Origin: Eulemur rufifrons
Lineage: Eukaryota > Chordata > Mammalia > Primates > Lemuridae
Assembly (NCBI RefSeq): GCF_041146395.1
Contig: NC_090984.1
Location: forward strand, 84,269,114-84,333,113
Direction of reading: 5' to 3'
DNA: 64,000 nucleotides
Below are positions 48,500 to 58,965 of this stretch, piece by piece (position 1 is the first letter of the stretch; each line of letters opens with the position of its first letter). Under the pieces are notes generated by a model that saw only the letters and a program-made list of their open reading frames with translations, ran no database searches and was not told where the DNA came from. The translations under genes were made by a program, and so were the position numbers.

Positions 48500-49480
48500 T
48501 GTACCTATGGGGAGCTGACCCGCGGGGCCCTCATCTCTTAATCACCAAGCATCAAGCCAGTCTCACATGCACAGTTTATTGTTTTCTTTGCCGTTGCCTC
48601 CCGCACTTCAAAGTTTTCATACATTCACGTTCTATTGGCAGAATGGAGGAACTAATCCATTCATTATAAGACCAGATGATTAGAATTTTTTGAAACTTGA
48701 TCACAGCATTCTCTTCACCCAGCCTGTGCCCAGAAACACATTCATATTTGCCTCTAAATTCATTTTGGAGTGTCTACACTTACTCCAAATAATGCAAGAT
48801 TTATGAGCCTCAAGCAAGATTGTAGTAGCACATATACTAGACTGCACAAGGCCTACAGTCAACATTTGGGGCCACAATCTTTAAAAGGCCGTTTTAAAAT
48901 AGTTTGCCCTTTTTTTTATATTAGTACAGATATTACACTAGCTCTTATTTTGGAGTTTTTCTACTAGGATTTTTGCTACAGTTTTTTTTTTTTAAAGAGC
49001 AATAATAACAACAAAAAAAGCCTTACCGCACTTGCACACCCAGGGAATATCAGTTTCTAAAGGCCAACATTTTTGCTGCACTTTGTAAATAGGGAAAGTA
49101 CGCTGAATTGGAATCGAAGCTTGCCAGGTCAAATCAGCTGCTTTATTTATATATTCTTTTTTTTAATACAAAGGCTGCCAAATAAAGCATTCCTATTGCA
49201 AAAAGCGTAGGAATCAGCTTCATTTTCATATATTGAAAAAAACTCATTAAAACAAGTCTCATTACAAGGACTTACATTACAAAAATGATACATGCTATAC
49301 ACCAATGTTATTTATGAGGGTGATCCATCACAAAAGTGCTCTATTAATAGGTAATAATAAATGATCTGTGGCAATTGACTTTTGGTCAATGAATGCCTTC
49401 AGTGGCCTCTGTTTCTGCAACAGACATTCTCTATGCTATGTGTTACTTGCACTGCACTTTGGAAATAAAGAGAAGGTCAT
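48500..49480. promoter_or_regulatory. Candidate conserved non-coding block, about 1 kb
   Basis: Part of the longest stretch of the window free of recognisable transposons. Site-like words include forkhead-type tgtaaata (49085-49092), TCF/SOX-type acaaagg (49169-49175), A/T-rich MEF2-like ctttatttatatatt, and several TAAT cores. Frames are short. This texture is typical of regulatory DNA in gene-poor regions, but conservation cannot be tested from one sequence. Confidence 0.35.
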
Positions 49481-49984
49481 GTTATAGCTGTACTCTCACC
49501 ATGTAAAAACTATATTTTGTTGATTTCTCTATTTTAAGTATTCCAACTGCCCCTACTGAATGGGGGGAGGGAGATGTACTCAACAAATTAGAGCCATAGA
49601 AATATCCAGGAACTTGAAGAAAGACACTAAGGTAAAAACCACATGCGCAACACCTCCCTTTTTATCCTGCTGAGTTCAAAGCACTTCTGTAACTTGAGGA
49701 TACACTAAAGAAAGACTAGACCTTGGATTTGTCTCATCTTTATATGCAATATGGTCTAATGTACATATTCTGAATCTGGGATCCATAAAACAAGACTGAT
49801 TCCCAAGATACCAATAGGTGTTCCTGGGAAAAAAAGGTTCCATGGTCAATTAAATTTGGGAAACATTCATAGAATGCCCCTTTTTTGGATAAAGATAAAA
49901 CTGATTAACAAATTAAAGGCTCTGAGAACTACTGCGGTAAAGGCATCTCATAGGATTATTTCTAAAACATTAAGAAAACTTTAA
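49481..49984. other. Unique DNA with a possible hAT scrap
   Basis: ggttccatggtcaattaaat followed by ttgggaaacattcata at 49838-49873 resembles the end of an old hAT MITE. A similar text recurs at 50.9 kb. Confidence 0.35.
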
Positions 49985-50345
49985 GACATAAGAAGATGTA
50001 AAGAATAATAAAATAAACCCATGTCCCCACCCTGTAGCTTAAAAAAGAAATACTACAAATACAATTGATGACCCAGTGTGCCTTTCCCTCTTTGGAGGTA
50101 ACACAATTCTGAACGTTGTGTAGATTGTTTTACGTTTTTAACTTTTACATAAATGGTATAATTGGTACAATGCTCAAGGTATTCTTTTGCCAATTCTTTT
50201 GGGGAGAGGAGTTCAACATTATATTTTTGAGATTTTAACATATGTAGCTCAAGTTTATTTACTTTCACTGCTGTATTAAGTTGTACAAATATATCACAAT
50301 TTATTCATCCAATCTCTTGTTGAACATCTAGATTGTTTTCTCTCT
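49985..50345 (-). mobile_element. L1M-derived 3' region, antisense
   Basis: Text such as 'acttttacataaatggtata', 'actttcactgctgtattaag', 'atatatcacaatttattcat' and 'ttgttgaacatctagattgt' is the complement of old L1 end sequence. The 71-codon minus-strand frame is inside it. Confidence 0.65.
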
Positions 50346-50479
50346 CTCTCTTTTTTTTTAATTCCAAACAGTACTGGTGTCAGTGTACGAATAGACAGAG
50401 TAACCAAAGGGAACAGAATAGAGAACAGATCACTCAGACGTGTGGAAATTTCATAGATGGAGGTGACTCCTGAAGGTCA

Positions 50480-50872
50480 GTGACCAAATGGTACAGGGGA
50501 AATTATTTATCCATGTGGGAAAAAAATAAAATTAGATCTTTATCTCACACCATACCCCAAAATCAGTTCCAGGTATATTATATTATTAGTTCTAGGTATG
50601 TTATAGACTAAATTTAAAAAGGAAAACATTGAATTTCTAACACAAAATATTAACATATGAGAATATATGAGGGTATGGAAGAATTCCTAAAACAAAACTC
50701 CAAAAGCTTAAACTATGGGGAAAAAAAGATTAATAAATTAGTCTACAGTTTAATTTAAAACTTCTATTCATCAAAAGATAATGTATAAATTATAAAGACA
50801 AGGCCTAGAAGGAGGAAAGATATTTATAAGACATATAACTAATAAATGGTTAGGATCTAGAATATATTGTTT
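50480..50872 (+). mobile_element. L1M ORF2 fragment
   Basis: 'tatttatccatgtgggaaaa', 'ctcacaccataccccaaaat', 'cttctattcatcaaaagata' and 'atggttaggatctagaatat' follow late ORF2 order. Confidence 0.75.
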
Positions 50873-50884
50873 TAAATACTGTAA

Positions 50885-51000
50885 ATTTTATTTAAATCAG
50901 CATTTTCTAATTTATTTGACCCTTATTTAAAGAAATAAACACCTACTGACATCTTGTGAAAAAAAGATTCCATGGGGCACAATTTGGGAAAAAATTATAT
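50885..51000. mobile_element. Probable hAT MITE fragment
   Basis: cagcattttctaatttattt ... aaaaaagattccatggggca and caatttgggaa resemble a common non-autonomous hAT repeat. The family is not assigned. It cuts the L1M ORF2 text that precedes it. Confidence 0.45.
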
Positions 51001-51258
51001 TATGGCAAAAACATCAAACTTGGAAAAGACCTTGGTTTAGGTCTGTACCCAGCCAGCTCATTATTCTTCAGCCATGTAACACTAGACGAACAATTTACTG
51101 ATCTGGGCCTTAGTGTTTCATCTGTAATGTGGAAATTAGCTCTATCCTTAGTACACAAAACTAAGCAGTAAGGAAATATGGAAACTGAACCAGCAGTCAC
51201 AGGGCCACACTGAAGTAACCTATAAACACCTTGACTTCTTAGAAATTCTTTAACCTTA

Positions 51259-51600
51259 CCAAGAGTGCCAAGAGATACCTTAGGGGTTAGATAGAAAAAC
51301 CAACTGAGGATGGAAAATGTAGTTAGGCCTACTATGATTGTGTCTATACTGAACATGCACAGACTTTTGTTTCTTGTCATTATGTTTCAAACAATACAGT
51401 ATAACTATTTACATACTATTTACATAGCATTTGCATTGCATTAGGTATTACAAGTAGTCTAGTGATGATTTAAAGTATCTGTGAAGATGTGTATAGGCCA
51501 TATGCAAATACACCATTTTATATAAGGACTTGAGCACCTTCAGATTTTGGTGTCCACAGGGGTCCTGGAACCAATCCCTGTCAGATACTAAGGACAACTG
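51259..51600. mobile_element. Tigger-type MITE, near complete
   Basis: Text order 'aaaatgtagttaggcctact', 'tctatactgaacatgcacag', ccatatgcaaatacaccatt, 'ttatataaggacttgagcac', 'tggtgtccacaggggtcctg' and gatactaaggacaactg, with TA at both outer edges (51257-51258, 51601-51602). It is a non-autonomous Tc1/mariner (Tigger) derivative. It explains most of the 126-codon minus-strand frame at 51000-51380. Confidence 0.85.
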
Positions 51601-51602
51601 TA

Positions 51603-51764
51603 AGTCTGAATCTGGAATTTGATACTCAATAAATTATCTTTTTGGAACAAAGGAAAAATACCTTTCTCAGATTTACCAACAAAAAACCAAAATAAAAACA
51701 GTATATGTCATAGCAATAATTAAGAATACAAAAGACAAAAAGTTTAAAATAAAAAGGACACCTG
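51603..51764. other. Short unassigned A-rich DNA
   Basis: No family assigned. Confidence 0.5.
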
Positions 51765-51960
51765 TGGTATGTGTATACCATGGAGTACTACTCAACCATA
51801 AAAAGAAATGAATTAATGTCTTTTGCAGCAATTTGGATGGAACTGGAGATCATTATCCTAAATGAAGTATCTCAAGAATGGAAAAACAAATACCAAAAGT
51901 ACTTTCTAATAAGTTGGAACTAACCAATAGGCATAAATAGACACACTGGGAAGTAAAGGT
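51765..51960 (+). mobile_element. L1 ORF2 end / 3' UTR scrap (younger type)
   Basis: taccatggagtactactcaa, 'ttttgcagcaatttggatgg' and aactggagatcattatccta match the ORF2 end and following UTR of the same L1 type as the element at 9.3-10.7 kb. Confidence 0.8.
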
Positions 51961-52024
51961 CAGTGAAAGTGAAGAAGGAGGGGAGGGGAAAGGCAAAAAC
52001 CTAAAATGAAAAAGAAATTAAAAA

Positions 52025-53385
52025 AATATAGAAAAAGAAAAGCAAATCAAACTAAAAGTAAATAGAATAAGTAAAATAATAAAGATAAAAGTAGATATCA
52101 ATATAATCAAAAATTGAGAAAATCAGCAAAGCCAAGTTTGTTCTTGGAAGAAAATTAATAAAATTGATAAAACTCTGATAAGACCTATTAAGACAAAAAA
52201 GACAGCAAAAAAATGTCCCAGTAGCTGGAACGAAAGTGAGGGTATTACTGGAGATCCTACAGACAGTAAAAGAATAAAAAGAGTATATTATAATCAACTT
52301 CATGCAAACAAATTCTAAAATTCTTAGATAAAATGAACTCACCTAAATTCTTAAACAAAAAGGGACTTATTTCTTGAAAGACGAACTTACAAAATTGATT
52401 CCAAAAGAAAACAGAGTATTTAAATAGTCCTATATGTGTTACAGAAATTAAGTTTGTAAATATAATTCATCCCCCCACCCCACCCCCCCCCCCACACAAG
52501 AAAGAGTAGGCCCAGATACTTCACTGCTGAGTTCTACCAATCACTTAAGGAAGAAATAATATCAATTCTACAAAAACACTTTCAGAATATAGAGGACAAA
52601 TAAATGTAGTGAGGACACCATAACCCTGATACTAAAACTTCACAAGGATATTACACAAAAAAAGAAAAGAAAAAGAAATTTACTAACCAACATCCAATAT
52701 TTCTCATGAATGTAGACATAAAACATTAGCAAGGTGGTGAAAATGTAGAATAACTTCAACTCTCATACCTTCCTAGTGACAGTGTATAGTGATATGACCA
52801 CTTTGGTGAACTCTTTGGCAGTTTCTTTTACAGTTCAGCATATGTCTAACCTATGACACAGCAATTCCATTCCCAGTTATATACTCTAGAGCAATGAAAC
52901 AACATGCCCACAAAAATATTTGTACAAAAATCTTATAGCACTCATATTTATAACAGCCCCAAAATAGAAACAGCCCAAATATCCATCAATAGGAAAATGG
53001 ATAAACAAATTGTGGTATATTTACATAATAAACTGTAGTCATCAATTAAAAACAACTACTCATACACATGATAACATGGATATATCTCAAAATCATGCTG
53101 AATAAAAGAAGCCAGACACAAAAGAGAATATATGTTGTAATTTCATTTAAATTAAGTTCAAGAACAGGTACAACTTATCTACAGTGATGGAAATCAGAAC
53201 AGTGATTTTCTCCATGGGTGGAGAAAGAGACATCAGGGATCTTTCTGGGCTGTCAGAATTGCTCTATATCTTGATTAAGATGTGGATTACATGGGTAAAA
53301 ACTTGTCTGAAAACTCTCATAGAACTATACCCTTAAAATCTGCATTTATTGTATATAAATTAGACTTCAGTGAAATGTGACATTA
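52025..53385 (+). mobile_element. L1M ORF2 middle, deleted, then ORF2 end and 3' UTR
   Basis: 52025-52735 is ORF2 between endonuclease and reverse transcriptase: 'aagataaaagtagatatcaa', 'tttgttcttggaagaaaatt', 'aaagtgagggtattactgga' and 'ctgctgagttctaccaatca'. Near 52735 it jumps to late ORF2 and 3' UTR text ('atggataaacaaattgtggt', agaagccagacacaaaagag), ending near 53385. At least 1 kb of ORF2 is missing. All frames are broken. Confidence 0.85.
52471..52493 (-). repeat. C-tract, G-quadruplex-type on the minus strand
   Basis: Runs of 6, 4 and 11 C separated by single A bases. It replaces a short 'ccttcccac'-like phrase expected in L1 ORF2, so it expanded after insertion. Confidence 0.85.
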
Positions 53386-53699
53386 AGGTAAGAGCGAGAA
53401 AACAACAGGGAATTCCACTAATTAATAGTCCCTTTGCTCTTTTCTCTTGACATAGTGTCCCTCAGACAGCTAATCTGTTTGCAGCCTCTACTGCCACATC
53501 TATTCCCAAGTGGATTTCCCTGATCATCATTATGTATCTGCAAAGTGTGCCACCATGTTCCCTTTCTCTTAGGCTTGAAATTGTACTCAGATATCTTCAG
53601 ACATAGAGACTGAGTGAAAAGAAGTCAGTCACAAGTCTTTCAAATACTCCCTTTTCTGATGTTCTTAGCATTTAACATTTCCTTTCCTTTCTCCTGTCA
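53386..53699. other. Unassigned DNA
   Basis: Pyrimidine-rich in part. It may be the upstream part of the following L2 piece. Confidence 0.35.
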
Positions 53700-53915
53700 T
53701 CTCTCTTGTTCAAGTCTATTCACCTCAAACTTAGATCATTGTAACAATTCCCTGTCCAAATCTCTTTCAATGTAACTACTCCACAAACCCACTACCACCA
53801 GATTAATCCTCTTGATATAATTCTCTACCTGTGTTACTCATCTACTCAAAACCTTCGGTAGGTGCCCATTCCTTAGACTGGAACTCAAGACCACCATAAT
53901 TTGGCCATTTTAGCT
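53700..53915 (+). mobile_element. L2 LINE fragment, sense
   Basis: 'ctcatctactcaaaaccttc', ggtaggtgcccattccttag and actggaactcaagaccacca fit L2 late ORF2 ('tgctcaaaaccctccagtggctccccatt'). Confidence 0.55.
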
Positions 53916-54539
53916 CTATTGACTGATGTGCTGATAAATGTTAAACAACTGAGTAAGGGGTGAGAAAGACCCCTAATTTGTAGTATTTGCCTATTTCTTT
54001 GGTGCAAATGCATCCACCATGACCAATTTCAAGCTACCAAGGATTTAACAACAGATTCACAAAATTCCTGAAAATTTAACAATCAGCTGTCCCATGAGCC
54101 AGTATGACCTGACTCTGGTATTCCATTGGCTCTACCTGTTGAAATCACAAAAATACCCTGTTTTCCAGTTAAGCAGGTCTACTGATTACCCTGACAAGTT
54201 TATAGGAATATTGTATAAAACACATTTATGCTAAAAATATTATTGTTTATCTAGAGTTTAAATTTAATAAAGTCTCCTATATTTTATCTGGCAACTCCAA
54301 CCTGGATTGTCCTTTCCCCTCCCATAGTTCAAGTATTTTCCCACCTATCCCTAGAGTCACTCACACCCTTTAAAGCATTCCTTAACTCATTAAAAATACC
54401 ACTAGTAAACTATCCAAGCTATATAGAGACCACAATGTATACACACCCCCAAGGAAATGGAAATAACAATCTTTGTGGAGTTATAAAGTCAAAGCATGAT
54501 GGATCCAATCCAATCATGGATTCCAACAGAGTTATGAAA
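53916..54539. other. Unassigned DNA, partly repeat-like
   Basis: 'gactgatgtgctgataaatg' followed by ttaaacaactg resembles an old DNA-transposon end, but I cannot name it. No gene seen. Confidence 0.35.
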
Positions 54540-54775
54540 AATCAAATTACAGAAAGAGACTGAAGACAACACATTATCATAAAGATATCAGTTCCTTTTA
54601 TAAAGATATCTGTGTCAATAATCTACAAATTCAGTACAATTCAATCAAAACCCACTCAAAGATTTTCATACAACTTAACAAAATTTATTCTAAAATTTAC
54701 ATAAAAGAATCAAATTGCAGAAAGTAATCTATTATAAACCATTTAACATGATGAATAATATGGGAGGATACAGGG
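54540..54775 (+). mobile_element. L1 ORF2 fragment, left of an insertion
   Basis: 'ctacaaattcagtacaattc', aatcaaaacccactcaaaga, 'aacaaaatttattctaaaat' and 'aagaatcaaattgcagaaag' match ORF2 downstream of the reverse transcriptase. It continues at 55325 after a 0.5-kb interruption. Confidence 0.7.
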
Positions 54776-54789
54776 GAAGAAAAATATCT

Positions 54790-55320
54790 TTTTTTCTACC
54801 CATTTGAGGCTCATGGCTGAGGCCCCTAAAACAAAGGACAAATTAACAAGAGAAAAGCATTCCAATGTATTTAATAAGTTTTATGTGACACAAGAGCCTT
54901 CATAAGAAAAGGAACATCCAAAGAAATTGTTAAACCTGTATATTTTTATGCTAGGTTTAATGATGAGTGGATAATCATGGAGAAAAATGGTAGGGCAAAA
55001 AGGGTATAAGCTAATGGTAATAAACTTGGGGAAACTGAGCAAGGCCTATTTGTTCAGATCCTTCTCTGTGACTCTGTGTCGTTAGAGATAAGCATCCTTC
55101 TTTCCTCCAAGTGTAAGAAGGGGGCTTCTCACATGAGGGTCTTATGACCTGCTTCAAGGGAAGGTCAAATAATCCTTCCTAGATTGTCTGACATGCTTTG
55201 GGGAAGAAGGGCTGGAGAAAGTGAGAGTGACCTTCCCATTTCTGTCATTTTCTCAAATTTCCTTGGCTTAAAATACTCTGGGGCAGAATGTCTTGAACCC
55301 CATCAGAGAATTTTCTCTAC
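54790..55320 (-). mobile_element. Probable ancient LTR, interrupting L1
   Basis: The sequence splits an L1 ORF2 remnant. Its text ('ccaatgtatttaataagttt', 'tatgtgacacaagagccttc', 'ttcctccaagtgtaagaagg') looks like an endogenous-retrovirus LTR in complement, about 530 bp long. I cannot name the family, and I see no clear target duplication or viral coding sequence. Confidence 0.4.
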
Positions 55321-55324
55321 AAAA

Positions 55325-55465
55325 TATCAAGATTTATTATAAACTTCTCAGAACTAAGATAATGTAATACACATCATTAAAATAGTTACAGACAAATAGA
55401 CCAATGGGACAGGATAAGTAGCCCAGACACAGACACTTACACAGAAACCTGATACACAAGATGCT
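55325..55465 (+). mobile_element. L1 ORF2 fragment, right of the insertion
   Basis: 'aacttctcagaactaagata', 'acaaatagaccaatgggaca' and 'ggataagtagcccagacaca' continue the ORF2 text of 54540-54775. Confidence 0.75.
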
Positions 55466-55801
55466 CCTCAAATGTTAATACCCTTAGGACTCTGAAGGGG
55501 TGAAGGCCTTGAGATGTCAGGCCACTCCTAGACAGAGACCATTGCCCAGTCTCTGCAATCAGATAAACTACTGCTTTGTCCTATGGAGAGAGTTGAGTGA
55601 GAGTCATAGAGATTGGAAGAAGCATCCTTTACTTTTTTCAGAGGGAAAAAGGATTGGTAGAACCCTGTCTGTGCCATGGGCCAAGGAACTCAGTAAGGAG
55701 AAACATTTCCTCCATTGATAAAATTCTGATTGGTCCACTTAGAACTTACTTACTTCCTTGTTTGTATCTCCCCACCATGGTTGATTTCCAAGATTAACCT
55801 G
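55466..55801. other. Unassigned DNA
   Basis: Two overlapping frames (72 and 66 codons) with no domain. No repeat named. Confidence 0.4.
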
Positions 55802-55901
55802 ACTACTCAAAGTGCGGGTGGCAGACCAGGGCATCAGCATCACCTGAAGCTGGTTAGAAATGCAGAATCCTAGACTTGCCCCAGACCTACCCAAGAGCTA
55901 G
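55802..55901 (+). mobile_element. MER5A, left part
   Basis: 'actactcaaagtgcgggtgg', gcatcagcatcacctgaagc, 'tggttagaaatgcagaatcc' and ccagacctac are the MER5A left half. It is cut at 55901 by an LTR and resumes at 56237. Confidence 0.88.
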
Positions 55902-56236
55902 TGCCTTAGGCCATTTTGTGCTGTTATCACAGAATGCCTGAGCCTGGGTGATCTATAAAGAACGGAGATCTATTTCTTACAGTTTTGGATGCTGAGAAAT
56001 GCAAGACTGAGGGACAAGGGCCTTTGTGCTCATCAACACATGGTGGAAAGCAGAAAGGCAAGAGAGGGTGAGAGAGAGCATAAGAGATCAAACTCACAGT
56101 CTTGAGCCCTTTTATAATTGGCATTAATCAACTCATGAGCGTAAAGCCCTCATTATCTAAACACCTTCCAACACTGTTGCACTGGGGATTAAGTTTCCAA
56201 CATTTGCTTTGTGGGGGACACATTCAAACCATAGCA
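55902..56236 (-). mobile_element. Solo LTR, MST type (ERVL-MaLR), antisense
   Basis: It starts tgccttaggccattttgtgc and ends attcaaaccatagca, i.e. TG...CA borders. The order (gaatgcctgagcctgggtga, 'taaacaccttccaacactgt', ggggattaagtttccaacat) is the complement of MST LTRs. No internal retroviral sequence is present, so it is a solo LTR left by recombination. A 5-bp target duplication is weak (gctag/ggttg, 3 of 5). Confidence 0.88.
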
Positions 56237-56314
56237 GGTTGCAAAACAGAATCTGCATTTTAATCAGATCCCCAGGTAAGTCCTATGAATATTAAAGTTT
56301 GAGAACCATACTCC
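56237..56314 (+). mobile_element. MER5A, right part
   Basis: 'cagaatctgcattttaatca', gatccccagg and 'taaagtttgagaaccatact' complete the MER5A begun at 55802. Confidence 0.85.
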
Positions 56315-56385
56315 AGGAGATTTTCAGACCAAGTTAATCTACTTGGCATTATGCTACCCAATCCATCTCATCAGTGAGAATCCTC

Positions 56386-56692
56386 CAGACAGCTCTGTCC
56401 AGTACGGAAGTCACTAGCCATTTGTTGCTGTTAAACATTCGAGATGTGCTGTCAGTGTAAAACACATATTGGATTTCAAAGACACAAAAGCAAACAGAAA
56501 ATACTTATTTTTTCAAATTAATTACATGTTGAAATAATACTTTAGAGACATGGGGTGAACAAAATGTATTATTAAAATCAATGTCACCTGTTTCTTTTTA
56601 CTTTTTTTATCAAGGCTACTAGAAATTTTAAAATTATATATGTGGCCTGCATTTGTGGCTCAATTACATTTCTACTGGGCAGTACTGCTCTA
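56386..56692 (-). mobile_element. Old hAT-like DNA transposon, near complete
   Basis: The two ends are inverted relatives: agctctgtccagtacgg at the left and ctgggcagtactgctctag at the right. The text between (gaagtcactagccatttgtt, 'gtaaaacacatattggattt', 'tggcctgcatttgtggctca') is the complement of a widespread mammalian DNA repeat. The family name is not assigned. Confidence 0.7.
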
Positions 56693-57119
56693 GACCCTGA
56701 GATTGTATGACTCACACACCCATCTCCATACTAATTAGCTTCCTGGCTATAGTCCCATGATGCTCACCCCTCCATATAACTAGTACCCCTTTAGTCTGAT
56801 AAGCCTTCTGGTCCTGCCATCCCCATCAGGTTGCCAACAGTCTGACAAAGTGCAAACTTCTTTTTTCTGAGTTTAGGTTTTATTGTGATTTGGAAAGGGC
56901 CCATAAATAAGAGAAAAGGGATCAGGGCTCTAGTTTAGGCTATGCCTTTGACCTTTAACATTCTCTATGACCTTGACCACAATACTTTATCTCTCAGTAT
57001 TTCTTCTTTTAATCCTTTTATCTGAAAAGTGAGAGGTTTGAGCTAAATAATCTTTAAGATTCTGGAAACTCCTAACACAAACAATTGTTTACTCTGAATT
57101 ATTATTTATGCACATTTAC
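56693..57119. other. Unique DNA, no gene seen
   Basis: Possible MIR-like scrap near 56960-57060 (ccttgaccacaatactttat ... 'ttatctgaaaagtgagaggt'), which would be antisense MIR. Confidence 0.4.
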
Positions 57120-57238
57120 TGCCAATCCATTAGGTTGTAAACTCCCTGAAGGCAGGCATTTTATCTTATATTTCTACCTCTAACCACTTATGCTATGATT
57201 GAACTTCAGGGATCTCAACAATTATCTTTGGTCAAATG
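57120..57238 (+). mobile_element. L2 LINE 3' end, sense
   Basis: ttaggttgtaaactccctga, aggcaggcattttatcttat and atttctacctctaaccactt match the L2 3' end. Confidence 0.7.
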
Positions 57239-57240
57239 AT

Positions 57241-57372
57241 TTTTTTCTTTTAAAGAGGTGGAGGTCTCACTGTTGTTCAGGCTAGACTGCAACTCCTGGA
57301 CCCAAGGGATCCTCCCACCTTAACCTCCAGAGTAGCTAGGACTACAGGTGCATGCCACCACACCCAGCAGTC
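57241..57372 (-). mobile_element. Alu-related monomer, antisense, old
   Basis: tctcactgttgttcaggcta, 'gatcctcccaccttaacctc', cagagtagctaggactacag and gccaccacacccagca form a single diverged Alu-type monomer (FRAM/FLAM). It sits in the L2 end. Confidence 0.8.
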
Positions 57373-57729
57373 TCAGCAATTGTCATAGATGATGACTTTT
57401 ATGCTGAAGAACGAAGCACTTATTCAAGCTAATCCAAGCTTTAGAAAAAACTTGAGATCCTATAAAGAAATAGAAGTAGAGACATAATCCACAAGTAGTT
57501 GCACATTTGTTTTTAAAAGTTTGACCATCTGACTGTAACCTGAGGAATCTTGGTTAAACATTTCTTTATGCAAAACAAAGAATGTGGAGTAGTTAAATAT
57601 TTTACCTCTGAGGCCAATATTGGGTTATTTTTTGTTTCCTGCCCTCTGAATGTTTAAGGTGGAAAACCAAGTGTAAATTTCAAATGATTTCCAGAGACAA
57701 AAATCCCATCATCATGAAAGAGTAGTGGT
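57373..57729. other. Unique DNA
   Basis: No repeat or gene recognised. Confidence 0.5.
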
Positions 57730-58030
57730 AACCCCTGAGTGATTAATTCAATAAACATGTATTACATATCTTCCATTATAACTAAATGAGTCAGCAATCT
57801 TTGCTAAGAAACTACTAAATACGGAGAGCTCTTAGATAACAAAGAGGAAATGGAAGACAAGTCTGTCTTCACAAGCATCTTACAACCTAGTTGAGGAAAA
57901 CCAAACATATAAATTTCAGAGGACTAAATGGATATTTATACAGTACAAAAGTAATCAATGAACATCTGTTGAGCTCCTGTTATATGCACACTGCATAGCA
58001 GACACTAATACGAACAAGGCTTATTTCTAT
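57730..58030 (-). mobile_element. L2/MIR-type 3' end, antisense
   Basis: 'attcaataaacatgtattac', 'agcatcttacaacctagttg' and, further on, tgaacatctgttgagctcct and acactgcatagcagacacta resemble complemented L2 and MIR ends. There may be two adjacent fragments. Confidence 0.45.
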
Positions 58031-58317
58031 ATGCACTCTCAACATATGTTCAAGTGCTAATGGTTTGAAGCGAGATCAGCTTATCTGGGTGCTCAAATGG
58101 TTAAGGATTGTCTGGAAGAGCAGGAATCCAGGAGAAGGCAACTATGCTCCTGGCAGCAGGGACCTTTGGGTAGCAGTGCGGTTCAATCCTCCCACTAGAG
58201 AAACCATAGAAAGGTAAGTCAGTCATCAGAATTCCACCTGTGGACCTGTGGTTTGAGGCTCTCTTGTGGAGAATTGCTTGAAGATCTTGTCCTAAATGCA
58301 GATTTCTCTGGCTACTC
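58031..58317. other. Unique DNA
   Basis: No repeat or gene recognised. Confidence 0.5.
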
Positions 58318-58432
58318 CAGAGCCATCACATCAGGACCCCTGAGAGTGAGTTTCAGAGATCTGCACTTTGAATACCCTGTAGGTGATTCTGATGCACACT
58401 CAAGTTCCCAAGCCACTCGTTTGATGAGAACA
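58318..58432 (+). mobile_element. MER5A-type hAT MITE fragment
   Basis: 'cagagccatcacatcaggac', 'tttcagagatctgcactttg' and 'aggtgattctgatgcacact' are MER5A left and right parts with the centre lost. Opposed 64- and 66-codon frames lie here. Confidence 0.7.
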
Positions 58433-58449
58433 AGAGTGTCAGATTGATT

Positions 58450-58650
58450 CTGATCTGAGTTCCAGGCCTGTCTCCACAACTCTGGGATAAGATGTCCCCT
58501 TCTTCTATACAACCTGTCTAAGTTATCTGTCTCATGAAAACAATAAATATGACTTACCTATAGTCTTGTTGTGAGGATCAAATGATGAACAATCTAAGAT
58601 GCTTAGATATATAGTGTGCACTTAATAAATGTGAAAAATATAATAAACTT
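58450..58650 (-). mobile_element. MIR SINE, antisense
   Basis: 'ttgtgaggatcaaatgatga', 'taagttatctgtctcatgaa' and 'gtgcacttaataaatgtgaa' are complemented MIR. Confidence 0.75.
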
Positions 58651-58769
58651 ATGAAGAATTCACCAAGTATGAACAGGTAAAGGAGATGTGATGACAAAAT
58701 AAGACAGAAGAAAATTCTCAGAGGGCAGAGCCAGAGTCCAAACAGGACACTGGTCCTCTGAGGATGTGT

Positions 58770-58965
58770 TTCCATTGATAACCTCCATTTACCAACTAGT
58801 GTCCATGTGCCAGGCCACGTTCACATTAACTCAAAAGACCCTTATGACCACCATGTGAAGTGGGAATTTAATAGGACATTAGCTAAAGATTGGTGAGGTT
58901 AAACGTTTTGAGCAAAGCAACGCAGCCAGTAAGTCACATGACACACATTAGGGAACAAACTGTGT
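58770..58965 (+). mobile_element. MIR SINE, sense
   Basis: catgtgccaggccacgttca, 'aagcaacgcagccagtaagt' and 'agattggtgaggttaaacg' follow MIR order. Confidence 0.72.

Noticed and set aside
48826..48840. U6 snRNA-like word 'agcacatatacta'
   Set aside because: Only about 13 bases match the start of U6. The following sequence has no U6 similarity, so it is chance.
51000..51380. 126-codon minus-strand frame as a gene
   Set aside because: Its 5' part covers a Tigger MITE and no protein family is recognisable.
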